The position numbers were made by a program, and so were the translations under genes. Source: Acidobacteriota bacterium (GTDB lineage: Bacteria; Acidobacteriota; Blastocatellia; Pyrinomonadales; Pyrinomonadaceae). From it: DNA of 9,952 nucleotides. A model generated the notes under the pieces. That model searched no databases. It was not told where the DNA came from and worked only from the letters and a program-made list of their open reading frames with translations. The stretch lies in NCBI GenBank assembly GCA_024640445.1, contig JAHEEZ010000122.1, positions 1-9,952 of the forward strand, in the 5' to 3' direction. Of this stretch, positions 1 through 5,761 are shown in pieces (the stretch's first letter is position 1; each line of letters opens with the position of its first letter).

Positions 1-89
1 GCATATGGATGGACGCAAATCCGGAAGACAATAGCTGGAGTGGCCAATGATCGAAAACGGAAGACGGACGTTCGGTAGGTTTATCGTCG
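1..89. other. Window edge, no supported gene
   Basis: The first 89 bases carry no feature I can support. Plus-strand frame 1 is open from the edge to a TAG at 76-78, and frame 3 is open to a TGA at 46-48. Either could be the tail of a gene entering from the left, but open stretches of 15-25 codons arise easily by chance and neither peptide is recognisable. If a gene does end here it would converge on the terminator at 90-137. Confidence 0.3.
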
Positions 90-137
90 AAAAAAAAGAT
101 CCGGCGCGGGAACCGTTAGTCGGTCGCCGCGCCGGAT
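90..137 (-). terminator. Intrinsic terminator of the three-module secreted protein gene
   Basis: Read on the minus strand, an 11-bp perfect G+C-rich stem (arms 127-137 and 99-109, CCGCGCCGGAT in plus-strand reading on the right arm) encloses a 17-base loop. One base further on is a run of eight T (complement of the A run 90-97). The loop can form a small inner ACCG/CGGT stem. The structure begins 18 bases after the stop codon at 156-158. On the plus strand no T run follows, so it should act mainly on minus-strand transcripts. Confidence 0.85.
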
Positions 138-155
138 AAATCCGTTGCCAGTCAA

Positions 156-917
156 CTAATTTCCGCACTCGCCAGTAGGCTTGTTATTAATACTTGCGTA
201 CCGGCCATTCGCGGTTGCTACCAGGACGCACTGTTTCGTATCTGAATTCAGCCAGTAAACGTAACTGGTCGAACCTTTCTTGTAGCCGCGCCCGGATTCG
301 AAGCCTCTTTCGATCAAAAGGGACTCGCCGCCAGCCGCTCTTCCTCCGACCAGGTCGGAGAGATCGACAAGAGCCGTTGGGGCCGAAGTTGCGCACTCGC
401 CGGTAGGTTTGTTGTTAATACTTGCATACCTGCCATTCGTGGTCGCCACCAGGACGCATTGTTTCGTATCTGAATTGAGCCAGTAAACGTAACTGGTCGA
501 TCCCTTCTTGTAGCCGCTACCGGACTCGAACCCTCTTTCAATCATCAGATTCTCGCCGCCGGCCGCTCTTCCTCCTACGAGGTCAGAGAGATCGACGAGA
601 TCTGTCCCGCCGCTGGTATTTCCGTCCGCCTGGTTGCAGTCGAATTTTCCAACGCTAGCGATCGAATCGTACCTGCCTTCCATAGTGACAACGTTGATAC
701 AGATCTTCTTGCTTGGGTTCCACCAGTTCGACCAGATCCGGTCTTCGCCTTTCTCGGACTTAACAAACTTGTAGCCGCGTCTTTCAAGCTGGGTCTCGCC
801 GCCGGCGGCCTTTGCTCCGACAAGATCAGAAAGATCAGAGGGCGTTTCCTGCGCGATAGCCGCGCCGGCGAGCACCACACCGACCGAAAGGCTCAATAAC
901 AACCTTTTTAGTGACAT
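156..917 (-). CDS. Secreted protein with three tandem 67-residue Cys-pair modules
   Basis: This 253-residue protein begins with a typical signal peptide: Lys4-Arg5, a hydrophobic core to about residue 19, and probable cleavage after AIAQ near residue 23. It is therefore probably exported to the periplasm or outside. The mature part is three copies of one module at residues 28-94, 109-175 and 185-251. Each opens with DLSDLVG, then AAGGE, RG[YF], a W-rich strand and GRY.SI, and ends in Cys. Each holds two cysteines 21 positions apart (73/94, 154/175, 230/251), likely one disulfide per module. Modules 2 and 3 differ at only four residues. Short Thr/Ser/Ala/Gly-rich linkers separate the modules. 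I do not recognise a named family and assign no function. The ATG start has AGGAG (plus 925-929) seven bases upstream. The gene is probably monocistronic, with its own terminator at 90-137 and a palindrome in its leader. Confidence 0.85.
   Translation of the reverse strand: MSLKRLLLSLSVGVVLAGAAIAQETPSDLSDLVGAKAAGGETQLERRGYKFVKSEKGEDRIWSNWWNPSKKICINVVTMEGRYDSIASVGKFDCNQADGNTSGGTDLVDLSDLVGGRAAGGENLMIERGFESGSGYKKGSTSYVYWLNSDTKQCVLVATTNGRYASINNKPTGECATSAPTALVDLSDLVGGRAAGGESLLIERGFESGRGYKKGSTSYVYWLNSDTKQCVLVATANGRYASINNKPTGECGN
165..365 (-). repeat. Module 3 of the tandem repeat (residues 185-251)
   Basis: This is the C-terminal copy, ending two residues before the protein's end. Relative to module 2 it has N123 to S199, M125 to L201, S134 to R210 and T160 to A236. 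The Cys230/Cys251 pair is preserved. Confidence 0.85.
393..593 (-). repeat. Module 2 of the tandem repeat (residues 109-175)
   Basis: This second copy is close to module 3: 63 of 67 residues are identical. By eye count about 26 of 201 bases differ, so most differences are synonymous. The step to module 3 is 228 bases. Confidence 0.85.
636..836 (-). repeat. Module 1 of the tandem repeat (residues 28-94)
   Basis: This is the first and most divergent copy of the 67-residue module. It keeps DLSDLVG, AAGGE, RGY, GRYDSI and the Cys73/Cys94 pair. It carries WWNPSKK where the other two have YWLNSDTK. The step from this copy to the next is 243 bases. Confidence 0.8.
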
Positions 918-1172
918 ATCAAAACTCCTGAGGCAGACGCGCCGGAATCACGTGATTCGTCCGCGCTGCGGTTCGTTGGTAAGTCCAAACGGATCAAAAA
1001 TCCGCCTATTTTTCGGACAAACCGTCTGCCAAAATCATAGAACCGCCGAACTATCAGCAAATCCCCTTGTTCGTTGTATCGTTACAACTGCCTACGTTGC
1101 GGATAAAAACCCTTTAAGAGGGAAGTCGGCCCCGAACTTATCCGTTCCATCCTTCACAATGGGTGGACAAGC
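918..1172. other. Intergenic region upstream of the three-module protein gene
   Basis: These 255 bases separate two minus-strand genes. They contain the ribosome binding site of the left gene (AGGAG, complement of 925-929) and the palindrome at 945-958. A weak minus-strand promoter candidate is TTGGCA (complement of 1027-1032), 16 bases, then AATAGG (complement of 1005-1010). A 6-bp inverted repeat GTTGTA/TACAAC lies around 1073-1088. A 4-bp stem, CCCT/AGGG at 1110-1122, followed by five T on the minus strand could be a very weak terminator for the gene at 1173-1607. Only the ribosome binding site and the palindrome are convincing. Confidence 0.4.
945..958. promoter_or_regulatory. 14-bp perfect palindrome, candidate operator
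   Basis: GAATCACGTGATTC reads the same on both strands and sits 27 bases upstream of the ATG at 915-917. GCGC tetramers flank it on both sides (939-942 and 963-966), slightly off the exact dyad. There is no loop, so it suits binding of a dimeric protein to DNA better than an RNA hairpin. It shares the CACGTG core with the bacterial parS consensus but matches only about 10 of its 16 positions. A dedicated regulator site is therefore the more likely reading. Confidence 0.4.
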
Positions 1173-1607
1173 TTACGGACACAGATTCTTGCTCCAGTAA
1201 GAACGTCCTCTCGCGCATTTATATTGCTTGCCCAGGAAATCCAGGCTGAAAGAATTGTCCTCGACATCGCCGAGGCTTAGGGCTAGCCGGTAAAGGATCC
1301 CACTAACCGAATCATCATCGCTCACTTCCTGGGACACGAAGACGACCGTAACGCTCTTTTCATTGATCTCGCCCAACCTGTAAACACTGAAAAGCGGGCT
1401 GTCACCCACGTCGATATTCAGGTCTTTCAGCATCTTCAGGGCGCAGTCCCTGGGAGTTCCTTCACATTGAGCCGGGGCATCGAATTCCACTTTGTCCCAA
1501 CGGCCCTCATCTCTTACAGACTTAGGCATTTTGCCCTGGCCCAAGAGAGTCTGGGACATGACTGCAAATGTAAAGACGATTGCAAATAGTAAGAAGATCT
1601 TTCTCAT
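1173..1607 (-). CDS. Small secreted four-cysteine protein of unknown function
   Basis: This 144-residue protein starts with Met-Arg-Lys, a hydrophobic stretch (residues 4-17) and a probable signal-peptidase site near residues 22-25 (LLGQ), so it is probably exported. The mature part of about 120 residues has cysteines at 48, 55, 131 and 143, compatible with two disulfides. The centre alternates hydrophobic strands (SVTVVFVSQEV). The C-terminus is basic and aromatic, around KCARGRSYWSKNLCP. I recognise no named domain and infer only a small extracytoplasmic disulfide-stabilised protein. The ATG is supported by GGAGGG (complement of 1611-1616) three to five bases upstream. It lies in the same direction as the three-module gene, but the 255-base gap argues against co-transcription. 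Confidence 0.75.
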   Translation of the reverse strand: MRKIFLLFAIVFTFAVMSQTLLGQGKMPKSVRDEGRWDKVEFDAPAQCEGTPRDCALKMLKDLNIDVGDSPLFSVYRLGEINEKSVTVVFVSQEVSDDDSVSGILYRLALSLGDVEDNSFSLDFLGKQYKCARGRSYWSKNLCP

Positions 1608-2196
1608 TTTCCCTCCAATTCAAATTGTTAACCAGATACGAGAACTTCCGAATCACTATGATCTCTGTGATGGTGTTTTTCAGCCGTTTGGTGACAAAGA
1701 CCATCCTGGCTTTGAACAAAAATAGATCCCAACGCTGGTTCTATTAAATCGGTTACTGCAGCGAAATCGCCATTCCGAAGTATTTGTAAACTCCTTAGTA
1801 TGTTAAACGGGCAAAAGACCAGTCAAATCCAACACAGCATTTGGCTGAAAATACGAAGTTCCACGTAGAAGCGGTGTAAACGCGCATCAACGGCACGAGT
1901 AATTAGAATGCCAACGCACTTATTGAGAGAGGCGGTGTTGCAGGGCAATTGTCCATGGGCGATGGCATGTACCGCTGAGACGACCAAAAATCTAATGGGG
2001 ATGGCTGGACGCGAGGTCTCATGCGTGCGTATGGATCAAAATCGGCGGGGATGAGGTTGGCAGGGCATCGAGTGAGAGACCAATTGACATGGAGGAAGCG
2101 GGGAAACGCCTTCTAGTGACCTAACCGCCCACACCTTCTGCGTCTGATAATAAGGATTATGTTATAGATATGAAGGGCGAAACGCAGTGTTTCCTG
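1608..2196. other. Gene-poor intergenic stretch with a G-rich block
   Basis: These 589 bases hold no gene I can support. The leader of the 1173-1607 gene occupies the left end, but I saw no good promoter there. From about 1921 to 2110 the plus strand has about 72 G against 33 C by hand count. A minus-strand frame is open from 2112 down to a TAA at 1903-1905, about 69 codons. It has an internal ATG but no ribosome binding site and no recognisable product. Within the block, GCGGT (1932-1936) can pair with ACCGC (1971-1975) around a nested CCAT/ATGG hairpin. I saw no tRNA arms, insertion-sequence ends or CRISPR repeats, and no convincing terminator after parB. Confidence 0.45.
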
Positions 2197-3108
2197 CTAT
2201 TCAGGGGTGTTTCCACTCTTAACCGCGTCAAACGCCTCTTTCAAGGCGATCAAGACGTCTTTCTTTGAGAACGGCTGATCCGTGTGGAACTCTAATTCCA
2301 GTTCAAAATTTCCACGGTCTGCGCTGTATGAGAATCTGTTAACGGGATCGTCGACTGGTTCACTTTCTCCCGCAGCAGCTGAATCCGAAGGCTTCTCTGT
2401 CTTATTGGCCGTTGGGGCGACGTGTTTCGAAGGCTTTTCTGTTTCGACCCTTGCCTTGTCACGGATCTCGGGCCTTTTAAGGTCCTTGTCCTGGATCTCG
2501 TTCAGAAGCGTGTTCATGGCTTCTTCGTCAAATTGCCTGGATATTTCGATCAAGACGCTTTTGGCATTGATATCCGCATCCATACAGCGTTTGCGTATGG
2601 AAACCGGAAGCCCTGCGATAGCGATCGATTCCGTGACCGTCGACCTGCTCTTGCCAATTTTCTCGGCGATATCGTCGTGCGTATATCCAAACCTTTCCGT
2701 AAGCGAGGCGAGGCCGTCAGCGACTTCCCATATGGTGAGGTCCTTTCGCTGCAGGTTCTCTACAAGGGCGATCTCCGCGATCGTATTCTCATCGATGTCG
2801 AGCTCGATACAAGGAACTTCCGTCAATCCGGCGAGGTTTGAAGCACGCCAACGGCGCTCTCCGGCGATGATCATATAAGTGCCGTTAGCACGCGGTTTAA
2901 CAAGTAATGGTTCAAGTACTCCCTGATTCTTTATCGAGGCGCTCAGTTCCGTAAGATCGCCGATCTCGGTCCTCGGCTGTTCCGGGTTCGGTTCGATCTT
3001 ATCGATCGCGATAACTTTTCCTACTGAACGATTTGCGCTCGCAAGATCCTCCACATAATGAGAATCATGCCGCATCTTGATGCCCAGAGGGAGTCCTTTT
3101 TCAGCCAC
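2197..3108 (-). CDS. parB: ParB-family chromosome partition protein
   Basis: ParB binds parS sites, loads as a CTP-dependent clamp and stimulates the ParA ATPase to separate sister chromosomes. The 303-residue protein shows the family signatures in order: NPEQPR (41-46), the arginine box GERRWRA (83-89), ENLQRKDLT (117-125) of the CTP-binding core, and a helix-turn-helix around 142-167 (DDIAEKIGKSRSTVTE). A Lys/Glu/Pro/Ala-rich linker (about 221-255) leads to a short end, residues 256-303, with an alternating strand (FELELEF) and an amphipathic helix. That end replaces the longer canonical dimerisation domain. The start codon is GTG (complement of 3106-3108). It is chosen because AGGAGG lies nine bases upstream and because it overlaps the parA end by eight bases, which suggests translational coupling. 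It is the last gene of the miaB operon. I saw no consensus parS in the window. Confidence 0.92.
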   Translation of the reverse strand: MAEKGLPLGIKMRHDSHYVEDLASANRSVGKVIAIDKIEPNPEQPRTEIGDLTELSASIKNQGVLEPLLVKPRANGTYMIIAGERRWRASNLAGLTEVPCIELDIDENTIAEIALVENLQRKDLTIWEVADGLASLTERFGYTHDDIAEKIGKSRSTVTESIAIAGLPVSIRKRCMDADINAKSVLIEISRQFDEEAMNTLLNEIQDKDLKRPEIRDKARVETEKPSKHVAPTANKTEKPSDSAAAGESEPVDDPVNRFSYSADRGNFELELEFHTDQPFSKKDVLIALKEAFDAVKSGNTPE

Positions 3109-3856
3109 GGCTCAGCACCTCCTGTGCAAGGTTCATATATTCCAGGGCCCCGCTCGAATTTGGGGCGAACGAATAGATCGATTCCTTGTGTGCGGGCGAT
3201 TCCTCGAGCCTGACGCTTCGGCTGATCGTCGTCTCGAACGCCTTTCCGCCGAATACTTCGCGAACGTGGGCTTCGACATCCTTAGACAGGGTAGTCCTTT
3301 TATCCACAAGAGTTACGAGTACTCCAAGCAGCTCAAGATCCGGGTTCGGGCGTGAACGTACTTTCTCTATGGTCTCCAGAAGGTCGTCAGTGCCTTCTAG
3401 GGCAAAATAGGAGGACTGGATCGGGATCAGCACGTGGGACGCGGCTACCAATGCGTTCACGGTAATAAGTCCAAGCGTCGGGGGAGTATCAAAGACGATC
3501 AGGTCGTATTTCCCTTTCAAAGGCTCTATACGCTCTTTCAACCTGTAGATCGCGTCGAACTCGCCAACGAGTTTCGCTTCCAGTTTTGCCAGGTTGATCC
3601 TGGACGGAATGACGTCAACTCCTGTAGAAGCAGTGGGATATATAAAATCTTCAAGATTTCGGTTTAAGTCTGTAAGGAGCTCATACGTGCTCCCGTCGAC
3701 GTTGTCGTATGAAATGAAAGACAGTGATGTATTGCTTTGGGGGTCGAGGTCTACGATAAGCACCCTCTTGCCCTGCAGGGCGCATCCCGCTGCGAGGTTT
3801 ATCGCGGTCGTCGTCTTACCGACGCCGCCTTTCTGGTTGGCTATTGCAATGATCAT
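3101..3856 (-). CDS. parA: ParA/Soj-type chromosome partition ATPase
   Basis: ParA is a deviant-Walker ATPase that binds DNA non-specifically in its ATP form and is released by ParB, driving origin segregation. The 251-residue protein starts directly at the P-loop with no N-terminal helix-turn-helix, as in chromosomal Soj-type rather than large plasmid ParA proteins. It shows KGGVGKTT (9-16, with signature Lys9 and catalytic Lys14), DLDPQSN (36-42) and the Walker B segment DLIVFDTPP (118-126). The C-terminal SRSVRLEESPAHKESI segment corresponds to the conserved ParA arm that contacts DNA and effectors. It begins 22 bases after the nuclease gene, behind only a weak purine-rich ribosome binding site, and its TGA overlaps parB. 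Length and motifs are all normal for the family. Confidence 0.95.
   Translation of the reverse strand: MIIAIANQKGGVGKTTTAINLAAGCALQGKRVLIVDLDPQSNTSLSFISYDNVDGSTYELLTDLNRNLEDFIYPTASTGVDVIPSRINLAKLEAKLVGEFDAIYRLKERIEPLKGKYDLIVFDTPPTLGLITVNALVAASHVLIPIQSSYFALEGTDDLLETIEKVRSRPNPDLELLGVLVTLVDKRTTLSKDVEAHVREVFGGKAFETTISRSVRLEESPAHKESIYSFAPNSSGALEYMNLAQEVLSRG
3118..3123 (-). promoter_or_regulatory. parB ribosome binding site
   Basis: AGGAGG on the minus strand, inside the parA 3' end, is spaced nine bases from the GTG at 3106-3108. It supports the GTG start and coupling of parB translation to parA. Confidence 0.75.
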
Positions 3857-3878
3857 TCGTTCTTTAATGCTCTAGGAT

Positions 3879-4352
3879 CTAATCGATGAGGTCAGGCCAT
3901 TCCTCCGGCTGGACGGGTTCTTCGGTATCGAACACCGGTTCTTCCGTCTGGGACGACTGTCCGGAGATCTCAAATATTTCTTCTTCCACGTAGATCGGAC
4001 AATCGGTTCTGAGTGCAAGGGCAATGGCGTCGGAAGGCCTTGAGTCAAACAGAACGGTTGCTCCTTCCTGGTCGCTGAGCTCGATCTTTGCGTAGAAAGT
4101 GTTGTCCTTCAGGTCCGAGATAACTATCTTGTTGACCGTATAACCGATCTGGATGATGAAGTTCCTAAGCAGATCATGGGTCATCGGTCGCTGGGGTACT
4201 ATCTTTTCGATCTCCAGCGCGATTGCGTTGGCCTCGAACGCGCCGACCCAGATCGGCAGAATCCTCTCGGAGTCTACGCCCTTAAGGACGACGATCGGCG
4301 TATTGCTGTTTGGATCCATTATCAAAGCGCCGATTTTAACCTCGATCTGCAT
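3879..4352 (-). CDS. Bifunctional nuclease family (DUF151) protein
   Basis: The 157-residue protein matches the DUF151 / bifunctional nuclease family. Characterised plant members cleave both RNA and DNA, and Thermotoga maritima TM0160 gives the structural prototype. Family signatures are LPIWVGAFEANAIALEIE (32-49), RPMTHDLL (55-62), DLKDNTFYAKIEL (80-92) and DSRPSDAIALALR (102-114), followed by PIYVEEEIFE. Residues from about 128 on form a Glu/Asp/Pro-rich acidic tail that looks disordered. The ATG has AGGA seven bases upstream, in the 18-base gap after miaB, so the two genes are probably co-transcribed. Its in vivo substrate in bacteria is not established. Sitting between a tRNA-modification gene and the partition genes, it could act in RNA turnover or DNA repair, but the sequence does not decide this. 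Confidence 0.9.
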   Translation of the reverse strand: MQIEVKIGALIMDPNSNTPIVVLKGVDSERILPIWVGAFEANAIALEIEKIVPQRPMTHDLLRNFIIQIGYTVNKIVISDLKDNTFYAKIELSDQEGATVLFDSRPSDAIALALRTDCPIYVEEEIFEISGQSSQTEEPVFDTEEPVQPEEWPDLID

Positions 4353-4370
4353 GCACCTATCCTACAAAAT

Positions 4371-5696
4371 TTACAAGCTTTCACCAAACAAAGTATTGCT
4401 TTTGATTTCGGTGATCCGGACAGTGCGGATCTCGCCCAAGAAACTCCGACGGGCCTTGAAATTAACTACCTTGTGGCAGGTCGTGTGGCCGGAAAGCTGG
4501 CGGTCATCCTTGCCTGAGATCTTCTCCGCAAGTACTTCCATATCACTTCCGAGCGTTCTTTCAAGCGAACGCGCCTGATTTTGTTTCTGCACTTTCTCAA
4601 GTTCGAGGAAACGGCGTGTCTTTTCATCCGCGGGGACATCATCTGGCAGCTCGGCCGCAGGGGTTCCGGGCCTTGGTGAATACTTGAAGATATATGCCGA
4701 ATCGTATTCACAATATCTCACAAGATCCACGGTTTCTTCGAAATCCTGCTCGGTCTCGCCGGGGAAACCGACAATAATGTCGGTCGTGAGCCCGATCTTC
4801 CTTGGCGATCGTTTCAAGAGGTCGATCCGTTTCCTGTAATTCTCGACAGTGTGTCCTCTGCGCATGGCGCGGAGGATCCGGTCGCTGCCGCTTTGGACAG
4901 GCAGGTGAACCCAATTGCATAGATTCTCGTGTTCATTGATCGCATCGACGATGTCGTTGTGAAAATCGCGGGGAAATGAGGTCGTGAACTTTATCCGTTC
5001 GATCCCGGTCGAAGCGGCCGCACGCAGAAGCCTTGAAAACGGCGTCGCGCCCCGGAATTCTTCAAATCCGGCGTCAGTCAGAGGCCTGTAGCTGTTGACG
5101 TTCTGGCCGATCAGATGCACCTCTTTCACACCCTGCCTTCTAAGGTCCAACACCTGCCTGACTATTTCCGCGGGTGGAAGGCTTTTTTCCCGGCCCCTGG
5201 AAAACGGGACTATGCAATAGGTGCAGAACTTGTTGCAGCCTTCGATTATCGGCACGAAACCGACATAAGGAGAGTGCCGGTGGGTCTCAGAGACCGTCCA
5301 GTCGTAATCGTCTTCGCGGCCCTTAAGGTCGAGCACGCGTTTCTCGCCTTCGAGAGCCTTCCCAATGGCCTCTGAGATCCTGCCGACCGCACGTGTGCCC
5401 ACCACGAAATCAATGCCGCGCCCGCCTTCGAAAAGATTCTCCCCTTCGAGCTGGGCCACACATCCCATGACGCCGACCATCTTCTTCGGGCCGTATGCCT
5501 TCTGGAGCTGCCCGACCCTCGTATACAGCTTGTGTTCCGCCTTCTCACGTACCGAACAGGTGTTGAATATCACCACATCGGCGGACGACTCATCCGAAGT
5601 GAGTTCGAACCCGTCCGATTCGAGGTGAGAGGAGACCCGCTCTGAATCAGAAACATTCATTTGACATCCGAAGGTTTCCAAATAAACTTTTTTCAT
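4371..5696 (-). CDS. miaB: tRNA-2-methylthio-N6-dimethylallyladenosine synthase MiaB
   Basis: MiaB is a radical-SAM methylthiotransferase. It adds a methylthio group to i6A37 next to the anticodon of tRNAs that read U-starting codons. The 441-residue protein has the full family layout. The N-terminal UPF0004 domain carries auxiliary-cluster cysteines 11 (FGCQMN), 47 (NTCSVREKAE) and 79 (MGCVAQ). The radical-SAM CxxxCxxC motif is at 154/158/161 (EGCNKFCTYC), followed by PFSRGRE. A TRAM RNA-binding domain occupies about 375-438 (LSGHTTCHKVV...). The start MKKVYLETFGCQMN is the usual one for MiaB, although the ribosome binding site is weak. The long N-terminal extension seen in some homologues is absent. 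This is the first gene of the miaB-nuclease-parA-parB run and is divergent from dnaE. The candidate promoter at 5733-5761 would give a leader of about 30 bases. All cluster ligands are intact, so it should be active. Confidence 0.97.
   Translation of the reverse strand: MKKVYLETFGCQMNVSDSERVSSHLESDGFELTSDESSADVVIFNTCSVREKAEHKLYTRVGQLQKAYGPKKMVGVMGCVAQLEGENLFEGGRGIDFVVGTRAVGRISEAIGKALEGEKRVLDLKGREDDYDWTVSETHRHSPYVGFVPIIEGCNKFCTYCIVPFSRGREKSLPPAEIVRQVLDLRRQGVKEVHLIGQNVNSYRPLTDAGFEEFRGATPFSRLLRAAASTGIERIKFTTSFPRDFHNDIVDAINEHENLCNWVHLPVQSGSDRILRAMRRGHTVENYRKRIDLLKRSPRKIGLTTDIIVGFPGETEQDFEETVDLVRYCEYDSAYIFKYSPRPGTPAAELPDDVPADEKTRRFLELEKVQKQNQARSLERTLGSDMEVLAEKISGKDDRQLSGHTTCHKVVNFKARRSFLGEIRTVRITEIKSNTLFGESL
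5661..5688 (+). promoter_or_regulatory. Candidate promoter for dnaE inside the miaB 5' end
   Basis: A perfect -35 hexamer TTGACA (5661-5666) is followed after 16 bases by TAAACT (5683-5688), a four-of-six match to the -10 consensus. Transcription would start near 5695, about 40 bases before the dnaE ATG. The element lies within the first dozen codons of miaB, so coding constraint could also explain it. Confidence 0.3.
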
Positions 5697-5732
5697 ATCA
5701 CCGCGCTATTTTTCCCGTCAGGCAAGTTGATA

Positions 5733-5761
5733 ATTATGTCGAAAACAAGGGATTTTGTCCA
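5733..5761 (-). promoter_or_regulatory. Candidate sigma70-type promoter for the miaB operon
   Basis: On the minus strand TGGACA (complement of 5756-5761) and CATAAT (complement of 5733-5738) are separated by exactly 17 bases. Each matches the consensus at five of six positions. Transcription would begin near 5726, about 30 bases before the miaB ATG at 5694-5696. The -10 element overlaps the dnaE start codon, so initiation of dnaE translation and of miaB transcription use the same bases. Confidence 0.45.

Noticed and set aside
1105..1122. Terminator for the 1173-1607 gene
   Set aside because: Only a 4-bp stem precedes five T on the minus strand, which is too weak to call.
952..1200. Plus-strand open frame of 82 codons
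   Set aside because: It has no ribosome binding site, no recognisable product, starts inside the palindrome and runs into the end of the opposite-strand gene.
1522..1719. Minus-strand open frame of 65 codons upstream of and overlapping the 1173-1607 gene
   Set aside because: It lies in a different frame from the better gene, which has a signal peptide and ribosome binding site. The product looks random.
1730..1900. tRNA or other small RNA gene
   Set aside because: A GGTTC near 1738 caught the eye, but no acceptor, D or anticodon stems can be assembled around it.
2094..2113. Hairpin after parB as a terminator
   Set aside because: The stem GAAGCG/CGCCTTC has a bulge and no T run follows it on the minus strand.
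5661..5735. TTG start at 5661 that would lengthen DnaE by 25 residues
   Set aside because: The extra residues resemble no DnaE N-terminus, overlap miaB, and precede the conserved MSKTRDFVHLHVH start at 5736. The TTG is better read as part of a TTGACA -35 element.
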